A stretch of 43,508 nt of DNA from an uncultured Oscillospiraceae bacterium (GCA_910584715.1 CAJUAN010000016.1:9345-52852), one strand, 5' to 3'; positions 7,735 to 16,436 are shown, counted from the stretch's first letter. Made by a program: numbers and translations. The notes: generated by a model not told the origin, from the sequence alone.

Positions 7735-9336
7735 TTGAACCGCAGGATATTTGTAACGATAATTTTCGCAGTTACAGCCGCTGTACTTACAGCAAGGCTT
7801 GCTGTACTTATAGGAGACAGCGAGATAGCGGCTGTTTCCTCTCAAAGGGGTACCTATACTTTGAAATCGGCAGGGGAGTACGCAGGAATTTACGACTGCA
7901 ACCTTGAACCGCTGGTAAACTGTTCCGAAAAATACGAAGCCGTTATAATTCCAAATCATATAAGTTCCATAAGAATACAGCCCTATCTTCTTGACATGGA
8001 GCGATACTATGAGGGGATAGAAAGCAATCTTCCGTTTTTATGCCGTGTGGATGAAAAGGCTGCGGAGTTCTGGGAAGAAAATATAATTTTTCGTTCCGCT
8101 GTACGTACTGACAGCAGCCAGCTTGCGTCTCATATTATCGGGTACACCTCCGACGGCATAGGCGTTTGCGGTATAGAAAAGGCTTATGACGGTTTTCTGC
8201 GGAGCAGCTGTGCAGATAATTCCGTTACGCTTCATATTGATGCGGTGGGAGAGGTGCTGAACGGTCTTGGCAGCAGCATAAACCATGCGGGAGAGCTTCA
8301 GTGCGGTGTGGTCACAACGCTTGACAAGGATATACAGCAGATATGCGAGAATGCCGCGGATAAAAACAAGCTTTCTATCGGAGCTGTCGTTGTTATGGAC
8401 GTTAATACGGGAGAGATAAAGGCTTCCGTGAGTCGTCCTGATTTTGATACTTCAAACGTTGCAGCCTATATTGACGACCCGGATTCTCCTTTTGTGAACC
8501 GTGCTATGTCGGCGTACAGCGTTGGCTCTATCTTCAAGCTTGTTACCGCCGCCGCCGCTCTGGAGCAGGGGATAAGTCCCGAATACAGCTATACCTGTAC
8601 CGGTTCGGTCAACGTGAACGGACAGATATTCAACTGTCACAAGTGGGGCGGTCACGGCGAGATCGATATGGAGACTGCGATGGTGAAGTCCTGCAACACT
8701 TATTTTATAGCGTTAAGCGAATACCTTGACAAGGAGGACTATATCGAAACTGCGAAAACCCTTGGCTTCGGCGAAGAAATACCTATATGCGGAGACATTG
8801 TTTCCGCTGCCGGAACACTCCAGACCGTCCGCGATATTGAGGTAGCCGCAGAAAGAGCTAATATGTCTTTCGGGCAGGGGAAGCTTACTGCAACGCCAGT
8901 CCAGATATGCCGAATGACCGCCGCTATCGCAAACGGCGGCGTAATGAATCAGCCGTCTCTGATAAAGGGTATACGCGCTGACGACGGTACTGTTGAGTAC
9001 AGTGAAATAACGGCGGGAAAGCGTGTGCTGTCTTACGAAACGGTAAAGCTGCTGAAAAAATTCATGTACTACACTGTCCGTGCTGATAACTCCATGTCCA
9101 ATCCGGAAAAGACCGTTGCCGCGGGAAAAACCTCCACAGCACAGACAGGACGTTTTGACAAAAACGGAAACGAAATACTCAACTGCTGGTTTACCGGGTA
9201 TTTTCCGTCCTATAATCCGCGTTATGCAGTAACGGTAATGTCGGAGGGAGGCGTGTCCGGAAACGTTACCTGCGGGCCGATATTCAGGCAGATAGCCGAC
9301 GAGATAACGGATCATGAAAAATCTGCGAGGAAATAA
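7735..9336 (+). CDS. Class B penicillin-binding protein (transpeptidase)
   Basis: 533-aa membrane-anchored D,D-transpeptidase that cross-links peptidoglycan. One N-terminal transmembrane anchor (about 4-27), a non-catalytic segment (about 35-200), then the transpeptidase domain with SIFK (S265 nucleophile, K268), SCN (319-321) and KTS (465-467). It resembles the FtsI/SpoVD/PBP2 group but is short and lacks PASTA domains; division, elongation or sporulation role cannot be decided. TTG at 7735 is preferred because GAGGTG sits 6 nt before it; the in-frame GTG at 7726 lies within that site. The start region is covered by the 7694-7728 hairpin. Confidence 0.88.
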   Translation: MNRRIFVTIIFAVTAAVLTARLAVLIGDSEIAAVSSQRGTYTLKSAGEYAGIYDCNLEPLVNCSEKYEAVIIPNHISSIRIQPYLLDMERYYEGIESNLPFLCRVDEKAAEFWEENIIFRSAVRTDSSQLASHIIGYTSDGIGVCGIEKAYDGFLRSSCADNSVTLHIDAVGEVLNGLGSSINHAGELQCGVVTTLDKDIQQICENAADKNKLSIGAVVVMDVNTGEIKASVSRPDFDTSNVAAYIDDPDSPFVNRAMSAYSVGSIFKLVTAAAALEQGISPEYSYTCTGSVNVNGQIFNCHKWGGHGEIDMETAMVKSCNTYFIALSEYLDKEDYIETAKTLGFGEEIPICGDIVSAAGTLQTVRDIEVAAERANMSFGQGKLTATPVQICRMTAAIANGGVMNQPSLIKGIRADDGTVEYSEITAGKRVLSYETVKLLKKFMYYTVRADNSMSNPEKTVAAGKTSTAQTGRFDKNGNEILNCWFTGYFPSYNPRYAVTVMSEGGVSGNVTCGPIFRQIADEITDHEKSARK

Positions 9337-9387
9337 CTGTACGCGTAAATTTGAAAATTCAAAAATTTTTCTCTGTAATGAAAAAAA

Positions 9388-9416
9388 TTGGTGTGCTGAG
9401 TTGTATTTATTATAGA
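9388..9416 (+). promoter_or_regulatory. Possible promoter of the cell-wall-binding protein
   Basis: TTGGTG, 17 bp, TATAGA, about 20 bp before the ribosome site at 9424-9431. Moderate match to the housekeeping consensus. Confidence 0.4.
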
Positions 9417-9437
9417 ATACATTTTGGAGGGATAGCT

Positions 9438-10466
9438 ATGCTAAAAAAGATTATCGCATTTGCAGCCGCCGCGGTTTCCGTGGTATCGGTACTGCCCTGC
9501 ATGGCATGGGCGGGAAATACGGACGGTCGGGAATTTGCCGCTGACGATATGGTACGGTGCGAAGGATATATTGATAAATGGGAGACCGTGGTTGACAAAA
9601 GCGGACTTATTCAGGCGTACCGTGTGGAACTGCCGGACGAAAACGATCCGACTGTGGGTACGGTTTATTATGCCGATAAAAACAACAAAAAGCTCAACGG
9701 ACTTCTATATGCGAATATGGCATATCCGGACAGCACTGTCCCAAAGTTTTTAATGGCTGAATTTAAGGACGGAAATATTAAGCGGTACGTGTCGGGATTT
9801 ACTAAAAGCTCCGAAGGAAAGCGTTACTACATAAACGGTGAGAGAGCTTACGGCTGGCACAAAATAAAGGGCTGCTGGTATCACTTCAATACAAAAAGCG
9901 GCTACATGGACACGGGAAAAACCACTGTCGGAGGTTCCGTTTATACGTTTGATGAAAAAGGCAGGTGGACTTACCGCGTATCAAAGGACGGACTTGCCCC
10001 AAAGGATTTTTTCGTAAGGTTTATCGGAAATCCGAGCGACGGCTTTGACACCAAGGATAAGAAGCTGTACTACGGTCAGAATGAGGACGGTACTGCCGAA
10101 ACGTCAATAAAAATACCTGCGCGGGATAGGCAGATACTTTGGTGCATGTACCTTGAAAGCGGCTTTGCACAGGGGAGCAGCGAGACCTTTGACGAGGACT
10201 ATATAACGGGTTTCTGCGAAAGCTTTTTTGAGCCGGATGTTGAATTCGACGTATATTCATCTATACCTGAAATTGTTTACGATATTGCGGTAAACGTAGG
10301 CGATACCTCCGCGAAGCTTTCCTATAATACAGACGCGGAGCAGATAGCCCTTATCGACGAAAAGACCTTTCGCGCCGACCTATTATACGGCGGTTACAGG
10401 CGTTATCTTAAGGAACTGAAAGAAAAGTATCCATACGAGGGCAAACCGCTGATGATGATTGATTGA
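9438..10466 (+). CDS. Secreted protein with a cell-wall-binding repeat
   Basis: 342 aa. A Sec signal peptide (residues 1 to about 26, Lys-Lys, hydrophobic Ala/Val core, AWA end) predicts export. Residues about 130-175 contain an aromatic/Gly repeat typical of choline/glucan-binding modules: YYINGERAYGWHKIKGCWYH, then SVYTFDEKGRW. Only about two such units are present. The C-terminal half (about 190-342) matches nothing I recognise. TTGGAGGG (9424-9431) supports the ATG at 9438; an earlier in-frame ATG at 9351 precedes the probable promoter. Ends at a strong bidirectional terminator. Likely wall-associated; function unknown. Confidence 0.75.
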   Translation: MLKKIIAFAAAAVSVVSVLPCMAWAGNTDGREFAADDMVRCEGYIDKWETVVDKSGLIQAYRVELPDENDPTVGTVYYADKNNKKLNGLLYANMAYPDSTVPKFLMAEFKDGNIKRYVSGFTKSSEGKRYYINGERAYGWHKIKGCWYHFNTKSGYMDTGKTTVGGSVYTFDEKGRWTYRVSKDGLAPKDFFVRFIGNPSDGFDTKDKKLYYGQNEDGTAETSIKIPARDRQILWCMYLESGFAQGSSETFDEDYITGFCESFFEPDVEFDVYSSIPEIVYDIAVNVGDTSAKLSYNTDAEQIALIDEKTFRADLLYGGYRRYLKELKEKYPYEGKPLMMID

Positions 10467-10471
10467 ATAAA

Positions 10472-10505
10472 AAAACGGCTGACGTTGTTTGTCAGCCGTT
10501 TTTGA
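10472..10505. terminator. Bidirectional rho-independent terminator
   Basis: AAAACGGCTGAC (10472-10483) and GTCAGCCGTTTT (10491-10502) form a perfect 12-bp stem with a 7-nt loop and T/A tracts on both sides. It lies between convergent genes and serves both. Confidence 0.9.
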
Positions 10506-10511
10506 CTCGGT

Positions 10512-10697
10512 TCAGATCTGATTGTCGCTTGGCATTATCAAGGCCGCAACAATGTACGCCGCTATACCAAAGCCCGAAAAGCAGAGTATCGCCCATATAA
10601 GACGTACCACGGTGGTGTCCACGTTAAGATAGCGTGCAACGCCAGAGCATACTCCGCAAATTTTTCTGTCGGATTCACATTTCATCAGCCTATTCAT
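10512..10697 (-). CDS. PspC-domain small membrane protein
   Basis: 61 aa, essentially only a PspC domain: a conserved front end (DRKICGVCSGVARYLNVD) and one hydrophobic segment (about 31-54) ending in MPSD. PspC proteins are linked to envelope stress sensing. Last gene of the padR-HAAS-DUF4097-pspC run; its start overlaps the preceding stop by 8 nt, so translation is probably coupled. Confidence 0.88.
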   Translation of the reverse strand: MNRLMKCESDRKICGVCSGVARYLNVDTTVVRLIWAILCFSGFGIAAYIVAALIMPSDNQI

Positions 10698-11712
10698 AAT
10701 CGTTTCCTCCTAAAAATTCAATGTAGCAGTTTCCTGCCGTTATATTTATATCTATGCTGCCGTTGGGTTTTTCGTTATCGGTATTTTCTTCCGAGATCTC
10801 CTTTTCGGAAATCTCGACTCCGACGATGACGCCGGTATCTCCGTTGTCGATTTGTTCAAGAGAGCCCCCTGTTTGGGTAGTAACAACTTCGGTAAGCATG
10901 GTAGTTGTTTCGGCATAATCTACGCCCGTATCCATTCCGTCGATGTAAACGTTCCCCAAAGCCTTGTCAATGTTTATACTGTAATCTCGCCTGTTTCCGA
11001 CGAGGCTCATAATAAGTTCTCCGGCGGTCATTTTGATCTTATTGTCGCCGTAAATCTTACAATCATTCAAATACATTTCGCCTGCGTTCATTGAAATGAA
11101 AATATCCTTTAACGTACTGTTTGAAACAGTAACATCTCCGGCTGTCATTTTAAGGGTCGTATTATCCGAAGCAACTTCGGTCAGATACATACTTCCCGCG
11201 GAGCTTTCGGTTGAAAGCTGCTTTGCGGATATGCTGTTTACATAGAAGTCTCCCGCCGTCATGTTAAGGTTTACGCTGTCGTAAACTTTTTCGGGAACAT
11301 AAAGGTATATTGACGAACCGCCGCCGTCAAAATTCAAAAAGTCAAAGGACATCAGCTTTACAGTGGGAGAATATTTTACGGTAAGACAGCCGTCGTAAAT
11401 GTTGTATTCAAAGCTGCCGGGGTCGATATCGTATGTGCTTATGGAAAACTCGTCGCCCTTTTCAATGTAAAAAGAGCCCATTCCTATGTCAATGTCAAGC
11501 TTTGTAATATCGTTTGCTTTTTCATTGAGGTCGATAAAATTTTCATTGTTGTAAGGAGCCTCGCCAACGTAGGAATTTGTCGATCCTGCAAAGTCAATGC
11601 TGAGATCGTCCGGAGAGATCATTCCTACTCCAAGCATAACACATATTCCTGTAAATCCCACAAAAATCAAGATAATTCCTGTGACCAAGAGCTTTAAACA
11701 CGATTTGAGCAT
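10690..11712 (-). CDS. DUF4097-family membrane-anchored beta-repeat protein
   Basis: 340 aa. One N-terminal transmembrane segment (about 6-30), then an extracytoplasmic domain of repeating beta strands. A degenerate unit recurs about every 20 residues: MTAGDFYV, SSAGSMYL, MTAGDVTV, MNAGEMYL, MTAGELIM, ITAGNCYI. This fits DUF4097/LiaG-like proteins, which often accompany PadR and HAAS genes. Start overlaps the previous stop (TAATG). Biochemical role unknown. Confidence 0.82.
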   Translation of the reverse strand: MLKSCLKLLVTGIILIFVGFTGICVMLGVGMISPDDLSIDFAGSTNSYVGEAPYNNENFIDLNEKANDITKLDIDIGMGSFYIEKGDEFSISTYDIDPGSFEYNIYDGCLTVKYSPTVKLMSFDFLNFDGGGSSIYLYVPEKVYDSVNLNMTAGDFYVNSISAKQLSTESSAGSMYLTEVASDNTTLKMTAGDVTVSNSTLKDIFISMNAGEMYLNDCKIYGDNKIKMTAGELIMSLVGNRRDYSINIDKALGNVYIDGMDTGVDYAETTTMLTEVVTTQTGGSLEQIDNGDTGVIVGVEISEKEISEENTDNEKPNGSIDINITAGNCYIEFLGGNDYE

Positions 11713-12518
11713 TAAGCAGCCCTCCTTTTCCTGAACAGTCCTGCGATGCCTTTTATTGTAAACGGAAGCAGCTTAAAGAAGAACGCCAGAGCTGCAGAAA
11801 GCAGAACCATTCCGATACCTGCGCAGAGTAGCGCCGCAAATATAAATCCCAGACCTACCGGAGCGTTGGTAACGAGGCGTATGATCCCGATAACGAAAGT
11901 AATAACAGCAGCTACAATACAGCATACCGCAACAGCTCCGACTAAAAAAGCAGCGACGATTATCGCCAAAATAGCCGGAACAAGCCCGCACAAAAGCGGA
12001 ATTCCCACAAAAACTCCGGCAAACACAATAAGAGCTATCATCCACGGACTCATGGAGCTTTTTTTCTGTTCGGGAGGAGGGGGGGGAGGATAATCCTGCT
12101 GCTCGTTTTGTCCCGCGTGTTGGTAGTAGTCGTCAAACATTCCCTTGTCGCCGGTACCGCTGTCGCTGTTCGTTTTAAACGGAGTACCTGCGGCGTGGAA
12201 ATCCTCGTCCTTGGGGGCGTCGCCGAAGATATCGTCCGGCTTTTTCAGCGAAGCGAAAACTCCGGCGCTGTTCTGGGGCATGGGCTTGCTTTCTTTATAT
12301 TTGAGGTACACCTCGCTGCGTGAGTAAGCGGAGGTCTCGCCGATAATGCTTCTTGCAAGAGCGTACGGCTTGCCTAAGTCCTCGATAACAGCCTGCTCGT
12401 TTTCGGGACCCGCTTCGTCAAAATATTCCGAGTAGAAGCTGACAGCCATGTCCCGCTCTTCCTTGGGAAGAGAAACAAGATCGGATTCAAGCTCAGCTAA
12501 GTATTCTTCACGTGTCAT
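11712..12518 (-). CDS. HAAS (DUF1700) domain membrane protein
   Basis: 268 aa. The N-terminal HAAS helical domain (about 1-65) opens with MTREEYLAELESDLVSLP, followed by a Pro/Gly/Asp-rich linker including PPPPPP near 143-148, then about three to four hydrophobic segments (about 158-258). HAAS proteins are typically encoded beside PadR regulators and are thought to relay signals at the membrane (family knowledge). The start overlaps the padR stop by 4 nt (ATGA). Confidence 0.83.
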   Translation of the reverse strand: MTREEYLAELESDLVSLPKEERDMAVSFYSEYFDEAGPENEQAVIEDLGKPYALARSIIGETSAYSRSEVYLKYKESKPMPQNSAGVFASLKKPDDIFGDAPKDEDFHAAGTPFKTNSDSGTGDKGMFDDYYQHAGQNEQQDYPPPPPPEQKKSSMSPWMIALIVFAGVFVGIPLLCGLVPAILAIIVAAFLVGAVAVCCIVAAVITFVIGIIRLVTNAPVGLGFIFAALLCAGIGMVLLSAALAFFFKLLPFTIKGIAGLFRKRRAA

Positions 12519-12862
12519 AAATTAACCTCCTCGTCTTTGTGATTTGTGAACTGAGCCTGCTCCGAGATGATATTGTTGATCTTATCCCTGTAGACAAGCC
12601 ATTCTTCACGGTATAGTTTAAGCTGTTCCTTTCCCTTGTCGGTGATCTGATAGTAACGTCTGTTCCGTCCGAGATACTCCTGATCGTAGGTAGTCAGACA
12701 TTCGCTTTTCAGCAGCCGTCTGAGAACGGGGTACAGTGTGGATTCCGACATTTCCATAGCTTCGCGTATCTCCTGGGTTATTTTATAACCGTAGGTATCT
12801 TCTCTTGCGACTACGGAAAGCACAAGCGCGTCAAGCAAAGCGGCGCTGACCGGAAAAACCAT
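12515..12862 (-). CDS. PadR-family transcriptional regulator
   Basis: 115-aa winged-helix repressor-type protein: TYGYKITQEI, then SESTLYPVLRRLLK (recognition region) and NRRYYQITDKG (wing), with a C-terminal dimerising helix. AAGGAGGG precedes the ATG. It begins the tightly overlapping HAAS-DUF4097-PspC run and probably autoregulates it (family habit; operator not identified). The lipoprotein gene just upstream is on the same strand, 32 bp away. Confidence 0.92.
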   Translation of the reverse strand: MVFPVSAALLDALVLSVVAREDTYGYKITQEIREAMEMSESTLYPVLRRLLKSECLTTYDQEYLGRNRRYYQITDKGKEQLKLYREEWLVYRDKINNIISEQAQFTNHKDEEVNL

Positions 12863-12894
12863 ATTAGCCCTCCTTTTATATTTTTACTTTTTGT

Positions 12895-13359
12895 TTAGCT
12901 TTTTGAAGTGTCCAATAAATCGGATAAATTAGAAAAGAATTTTTCCGAACCGACACAATATACCGACAAAAATTCATCAGATACAGCGCTGTGTACCAAA
13001 TCTTGGTTTACAGAAATTTTTATTGTTTTTGAATTTTCGTAGGTAACGTATTCCATGATTTTTTCATACGCTTCATCATTTTCCTGCTTTATAACAGAAG
13101 GAGTTTTCTCCTGATAAAGGGTTATGATGTATTGCGGTACTGCTTCGATTTCGGGTTCGGCAGTTTCTGTCCAGTTTTCTTCGTCAAAAAATCCGGTAAT
13201 ATCCGACTGGTCTTGCTGCACAAGAACGGCGACTCTGATATGTTCTGCCGCGTCTGATACTTCAATGCTGCATAGTTTTTCTCCTTTTTGACTGACGCAG
13301 CTCGTGAGCAGCGCAGACAAAATAACTGCAACTACGCATAAAAACAAGGCTTTTTTCAT
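12895..13359 (-). CDS. Predicted lipoprotein of unknown function
   Basis: 154 aa. Lipoprotein signal: MKKALF start, hydrophobic core, lipobox LTSC with cysteine 21. The mature part is polar and acidic with no domain I recognise. TGGAGGT ahead of the ATG at 13359 fixes the start; the ATG at 13374 lies within that ribosome site. Directly upstream of padR on the same strand and transcribed from a perfect-consensus promoter (13404-13432), so it may be the surface component of the padR operon. Confidence 0.75.
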   Translation of the reverse strand: MKKALFLCVVAVILSALLTSCVSQKGEKLCSIEVSDAAEHIRVAVLVQQDQSDITGFFDEENWTETAEPEIEAVPQYIITLYQEKTPSVIKQENDEAYEKIMEYVTYENSKTIKISVNQDLVHSAVSDEFLSVYCVGSEKFFSNLSDLLDTSKS

Positions 13360-13403
13360 AAAAATGACCTCCATTGTGTTACTGCTGTCTTAAGTCCGAT
13401 ATT

Positions 13404-13432
13404 ATTATACATCATATAATATCATTTGTCAA
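13404..13432 (-). promoter_or_regulatory. Consensus promoter for lipoprotein-padR operon
   Basis: On the minus strand: TTGACA (13427-13432), 17 bp, TATAAT (13404-13409), an exact housekeeping consensus. It lies back to back with the promoter of the two-component system. Confidence 0.8.
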
Positions 13433-13466
13433 TACATATTTGAAAAATTTTTTATTCTTTTGGGGA

Positions 13467-13495
13467 TTGACGGAAATAAATCAATATGTTAATAT
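13467..13495 (+). promoter_or_regulatory. Promoter for response regulator/kinase genes
   Basis: TTGACG (13467-13472), 17 bp, TAATAT (13490-13495), about 43 bp before the response-regulator start. Confidence 0.6.
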
Positions 13496-13537
13496 AAAAT
13501 GTATACTATATATGTACGGGTATTTTAGGAGGTCAAA

Positions 13538-14218
13538 ATGAAATATGATTGCCTGATAATTGACGATGAGAAGCTGCTTGCGGACAGTACTGCGGAATAT
13601 TTCAACTTGTTCGGCGTAAGCGCGGCGGTCGTGTATAGTGCAGACGAATGCAGAAACTTTTTTGAAAACAATTCGGCTGACCTGCTTCTCCTTGACATTA
13701 ACCTTGGGGAAAACAGCGGCTTTGATCTGTGCAGAGAACTCAGGGAGACAATTTCAATACCGATACTTTTTATTTCCGCACGGTCAAGCGACGATGATAA
13801 AATAGTTGCGCTGAATATCGGAGGCGACGATTACATACAAAAGCCTTATTCCCTCGGAGTACTTCTCGCAAAGGTAAAAGCTGTACTGAAGCGTTACGGG
13901 CAAAGCGGGACTTCGGAATACTCGGACGGCTGTCTGACCGTTGATTTCAGCGCAAAGCAGGCTTCTGTAAACGGCAGTTCCGCAAAGCTTACTTCGTTGG
14001 AATTCAAATTGCTGACATACCTTATAAAAAACAGAAACAGGGTCGTATCCAAGCAGGAGCTTTTTGACAGCGTTTGGGAAGACAAATTTACAGGGGATAA
14101 TACCTTGAACGTACATATAAGAAAGATACGCGAGGCAATAGAGCCTGACCCCGGAAATCCGCGGTATATAATTACTGTATGGGGAGACGGATACAAATTT
14201 GTTGGTGATAAAAAATGA
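13538..14218 (+). CDS. OmpR-family response regulator
   Basis: 226 aa. Receiver domain (about 1-115) with phospho-acceptor D53 in LLLLDINLG, acidic D9/D10 and K102 in QKPYS; winged-helix DNA-binding domain (about 127-226) with LNVHIRKIREAI recognition helix. AGGAGG precedes the ATG. The kinase gene overlaps its stop by 4 nt. The phased TTAAG repeats at 15509-15550 before the downstream ABC genes are the likely binding site (inference). Confidence 0.95.
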   Translation: MKYDCLIIDDEKLLADSTAEYFNLFGVSAAVVYSADECRNFFENNSADLLLLDINLGENSGFDLCRELRETISIPILFISARSSDDDKIVALNIGGDDYIQKPYSLGVLLAKVKAVLKRYGQSGTSEYSDGCLTVDFSAKQASVNGSSAKLTSLEFKLLTYLIKNRNRVVSKQELFDSVWEDKFTGDNTLNVHIRKIREAIEPDPGNPRYIITVWGDGYKFVGDKK

Positions 14219-15480
14219 AATACAAAGCTTTTCTGACTTGTCTGATAATGATTTTTTTTGTGGAAATTTCAGTTCTGTTTTTCTATGCAAATTACGGCGG
14301 CGATTTTTATCAGGACGCCGTTGAGGTGAACGAGGCTGTGCAGTCGGTTAGGGACGATTGGGAAAATATCGGCGCTCACCAGAACGTCACAAGCCTTGAT
14401 TACTCCATACTTGACAGCTGGGGTAACGTTATTTTCCGTACGGGGCAGGGGCTTAGCGAAAGTCTTAACGAGGCTGTGGTACACCGCGATACCATTCTCG
14501 ATATTGAAATAAACGGCGAGGTATTGGGGAAAATAATTATTTACAATGACAGTCCGCAAACGCTTTGGGACGGCAGAAAAAAGTCTGCCGCCGTTCTTGT
14601 TTTTGCGGCTGCATTACAATTAATCTGTTTTGCGGTCTATTCGGTATATCTGTACCGCAGGGTGGTAAAGCCCTTCGGGAAATTGGAGGATTTTGCGGAA
14701 CGGGTCGCGGGCGGAAACCTTGATATCCCCCTTGAAATGGACAGGGGAAATATTTTCGGCGCGTTCACCGAAAGCTTTGACATAATGCGTTCGGAGCTTA
14801 AAAAAGCCCGTCTTGCGGAAGCCCGCGCAAATACCGAGAAAAAGGAGCTTATCGCAAAGCTTTCTCACGATATAAGGACTCCCGTGGCAAGCATAAAGGC
14901 GGCTTCCGAAGTTGGTGCCGCCATTGCGGAAAACGAAAAAAGCCGCCGGAATTACACGCATATTATCCGAAAATCCGACCAGATAAACACGCTTGTCACA
15001 AATCTTTTTTCGGCTACTCTGGAGGAACTAAAGCAGCTTACCGTTGAACCGACCGACATGAAAAGCGGTGAAATCTCCGAAATGCTTTTGGGCGCGGATT
15101 ACTTCCATTACGCGGAAATACCGGCAGTCCCCGACTGTATGCTTTTCGCGGACAAGCTTCGTTTGCAGCAGGTTTTCGACAATATTTTCGCCAATTCCTA
15201 CAAATATGCAAACACGGAAATTGACATAAAAATTTCCCTGAAAAATAATTTCCTGCAAATTATTATTGAGGACTTCGGCGGCGGAGTGCCCGAAAAGGAG
15301 CTGCCGTTACTAAAAGAAAAATTCAAGCGGGGCGAAAACGCGGAAAACGTAGAGGGCGCAGGTCTCGGTCTGTATATTTCCGACTGCTTTATGACAGAAA
15401 TGAAAGGCAGTCTCGACGTTGAAAACGGTACGCACGGTCTTGCTGTAACGGTAAATATCAAATTGAGCGGAGCGAAATAA
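14215..15480 (+). CDS. Sensor histidine kinase
   Basis: 421 aa. Two transmembrane helices (about 7-26 and 123-147) bracket an extracytoplasmic sensor of about 95 residues, followed by HAMP (about 150-200), the H-box with H218 in LSHDIRTP, and an ATPase domain with FDNIFANSYKYA (N box), EDFGGG and GAGLGLYI (G boxes). The real extracellular domain sets it apart from the BceS-type intramembrane kinases often paired with such ABC exporters. Likely senses an envelope or antimicrobial signal and phosphorylates the preceding regulator. Confidence 0.94.
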   Translation: MKYKAFLTCLIMIFFVEISVLFFYANYGGDFYQDAVEVNEAVQSVRDDWENIGAHQNVTSLDYSILDSWGNVIFRTGQGLSESLNEAVVHRDTILDIEINGEVLGKIIIYNDSPQTLWDGRKKSAAVLVFAAALQLICFAVYSVYLYRRVVKPFGKLEDFAERVAGGNLDIPLEMDRGNIFGAFTESFDIMRSELKKARLAEARANTEKKELIAKLSHDIRTPVASIKAASEVGAAIAENEKSRRNYTHIIRKSDQINTLVTNLFSATLEELKQLTVEPTDMKSGEISEMLLGADYFHYAEIPAVPDCMLFADKLRLQQVFDNIFANSYKYANTEIDIKISLKNNFLQIIIEDFGGGVPEKELPLLKEKFKRGENAENVEGAGLGLYISDCFMTEMKGSLDVENGTHGLAVTVNIKLSGAK

Positions 15481-15508
15481 TCCTAACCTCTATCTTCTAT
15501 TTTCTAAT

Positions 15509-15562
15509 TTAAGGAATATTTAAGGTTTGCTTAAAGACAGTTAAGGTTTGAAAAGCTATAAT
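15509..15562 (+). promoter_or_regulatory. Phased TTAAG repeats and -10 upstream of ABC exporter
   Basis: TTAAG or TTAAA cores start at 15509, 15520, 15531 and 15541, spaced 11, 11 and 10 bp, i.e. one helical turn. The second and fourth extend to TTAAGGTTTG. A TATAAT sits at 15557-15562 without a good -35, the layout of an activator-dependent promoter bound by tandem OmpR-type dimers. Confidence 0.6.
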
Positions 15563-15568
15563 GGAACG

Positions 15569-15640
15569 TGAAAGGCTGAGCCTTTATGCTTGCCGCCGCA
15601 ATTTACCGGTAAAGGCAATACTCTTCCGGGACGAGGGACG
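15569..15640. repeat. Diverged copy of the left-edge repeat
   Basis: AAAGGCTGAGCCTTT followed by CTTGCCGCCG matches the reverse complement of the 93-bp unit at 1-148, and a weaker match continues (CTCTTCCGGGACG against CTCCCGAGACG). It forms the start of the probable ABC-operon leader, directly after the -10 at 15557-15562. Confidence 0.6.
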
Positions 15641-15676
15641 GCGCAGTCTTAAAAATCCACAAAGGACGGTTTTGTT

Positions 15677-16435
15677 ATGAAAAATACGCTTATTAAAACC
15701 GAACGTTTAAGCAAAAGCTTTTCCAGCGGAGGGGCGATGCAGCACGTTCTGAAAAACATCGACTTGGAGCTTTACAAGGGCGACTTCACGGTTATCATGG
15801 GAGCTTCCGGCGCGGGAAAATCCACGCTTCTGTACGCGCTTTCGGGTATGGACACTCCTACCCTCGGCAAGATAACATTTGGCGAGAGGGTAATATCCGA
15901 CCTTGATTCCGACGGACTTGCGCTGTTCCGAAAGGAGCACTGCGGATTTGTTTTCCAGCAGATATATCTTATAGACACAATGAGTATCCTTGACAACGTT
16001 CTGGCGGCGGGACTTCTTGTAAACAAAGACAAAAAGGCTCTTGCCGCAAGGGCGCGGGAACTTTTCAAGGCGGTTGATATTCCCGAGGAGACTATTCACA
16101 AATTCCCGACGCAGATTTCCGGCGGCGAAGCCCAGAGAGCCGGAATTGTCCGCGCGCTGATAAATTCCCCCGAAATCCTTTTTGCGGACGAACCCACGGG
16201 TGCGCTTAATTCAAAGTCGGGACTTGACGTACTCGACACCCTCACTGAATTCAACGAACAGGGGCAGAGCGTCGTTATGGTAACTCACGATATGCGTTCA
16301 GCGCGGCGCGGGAACCGTATTCTGTACATCAAGGACGGCGTTGTTATGGGCGAGTGCGATCTGGGAAAATACGCTCCGAACGACGAGGAACGTCACAAAA
16401 AGCTGTCGGACTTTTTGACGAAAATGGGGTGGTAA
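15677..16435 (+). CDS. ABC transporter ATPase (MacB/BceA-like)
   Basis: 252 aa nucleotide-binding subunit. Walker A at 42-50 (GASGAGKST), Q-loop region FVFQQ, signature ISGGEAQRAGI (147-157), Walker B ILFADEPTGAL (167-177) and switch His in VMVTHD. It matches the LolD/MacB/BceA group that works with FtsX-type permeases. Its partner permease starts 1 bp after the stop. Preceded by a 200-bp leader with the TTAAG sites. Probable peptide/antibiotic resistance or envelope transporter, induced by the upstream kinase/regulator pair (inference). Confidence 0.93.
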   Translation: MKNTLIKTERLSKSFSSGGAMQHVLKNIDLELYKGDFTVIMGASGAGKSTLLYALSGMDTPTLGKITFGERVISDLDSDGLALFRKEHCGFVFQQIYLIDTMSILDNVLAAGLLVNKDKKALAARARELFKAVDIPEETIHKFPTQISGGEAQRAGIVRALINSPEILFADEPTGALNSKSGLDVLDTLTEFNEQGQSVVMVTHDMRSARRGNRILYIKDGVVMGECDLGKYAPNDEERHKKLSDFLTKMGW

Positions 16436-16436
16436 T

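Noticed and set aside
11746..12093. 115-aa plus-strand frame
   Set aside because: Low-complexity translation antisense to the HAAS gene; the minus-strand gene is better supported.
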